A DNA stretch of 64,000 nt, from assembly GCA_032718475.1 (NCBI GenBank), contig JAUCBJ010000168.1, positions 1 through 64,000 of the forward strand, in the 5' to 3' direction. The notes beneath the pieces are model-generated. The model was not told the origin of the DNA and did not search any database. It worked only from the letters and a program-made list of their open reading frames with translations. Numbering within the stretch: the first letter of the stretch is position 1; each line of letters opens with the position of its first letter. Positions 63,821 to 64,000 of this stretch are shown in pieces. The DNA is from Nemertoderma westbladi. Taxonomy: Eukaryota > Xenacoelomorpha > Nemertodermatida > Nemertodermatidae. The position numbers and the translations under genes were made by a program.

Positions 63821-64000
63821 TATAAATGATTACCTTTAGAAAATCGAATTGTTCTGAACGTTGTCTCTCAATCTAATTAAATATGATCCACCCCGTCCCT
63901 AATTTATTGTTAGGTAATTTATTTCTACAAATCAAGAATCATATCAATCAGTTATACTAATAATATCTTGGTGAGTACCCTAAATAATTATTCGTTACAC
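63821..64000. other. AT-rich flank
   Basis: Nothing recognisable in the last 180 bases. Confidence 0.5.

Overview
The window looks like an animal nuclear genome, most likely a marine or other invertebrate. It has no operons, bacterial genes or recognisable host genes. It carries a full-length BEL/Pao LTR retrotransposon, several metazoan non-LTR retrotransposon families (RTE-like, CR1/L2-like, and one with a C-terminal nuclease-like domain), a piggyBac-like MITE, many minisatellites and long poly-C/poly-G runs. BEL/Pao elements are metazoan, which excludes plants, fungi and bacteria. The species cannot be named from what I can see. Apart from the BEL/Pao polyprotein, almost every coding stretch is a decayed mobile element.

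Layout. 1-3.1 kb: AT-rich intergenic DNA with a LINE 3' stub (630-920). 3.1-8.5 kb, minus strand: a decayed non-LTR retrotransposon with a Cys-rich N terminus, a ~1.5 kb 15-bp minisatellite coding for SPGRV-type repeats, a reverse transcriptase, and a C-terminal Cys/His plus nuclease-like domain. 8.5-10.7 kb: intergenic. 10.7-13.6 kb, plus strand: a decayed LINE with APE-type endonuclease and RT. 13.7-16.3 kb: a 28-bp minisatellite interrupted by a solo LTR and a LINE C-terminal fragment. 16.3-51.7 kb: a nest of LTR elements (below). 51.7-52.0 kb: the same 28-bp minisatellite resumes. 52-54.4 kb: intergenic. 54.4-56.6 kb: a decayed LINE. 57.5-58.05 kb: a foldback element. 58.97-62.5 kb: a 30-bp minisatellite split by a CR1/L2-like LINE. 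62.6-63.8 kb: a TTAA-flanked piggyBac-like MITE carrying a 38-bp minisatellite.

The nest can be read as a chronology. Element M (minus strand, 16327-51724) inserted into the 28-bp minisatellite with TSD TTATT. Element P1 (plus strand, 18211-25041, same LTR family) then inserted into M with TSD TTGTG. A segment running from inside P1 to the M gag region was tandemly duplicated at a 6-bp microhomology, AGCGCC (copy 2 = 44727-50163). Last, an autonomous BEL/Pao element B (25517-41399, 2249-bp LTRs, one 2961-codon ORF) inserted into copy 1 with TSD CTACT; copy 2 preserves the empty site. M and P1 keep gag-like and, in P1, zinc-knuckle/protease sequence, but no RT or integrase, so they are non-autonomous.

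The features I consider most worth following are: (1) a 20-bp hairpin word present nine times across the internal region of B, in all three reading frames, with paired substitutions that keep the stem; (2) a tRNA-like A box/B box inside both B LTRs, next to two pol II-type promoters; (3) a Ser-Pro-Asp repeat inserted between RNase H and integrase in B; (4) arrays of hairpins filling the 3' third of M/P1; and (5) an unassigned protein in M with the motif HKPMDWGKF.
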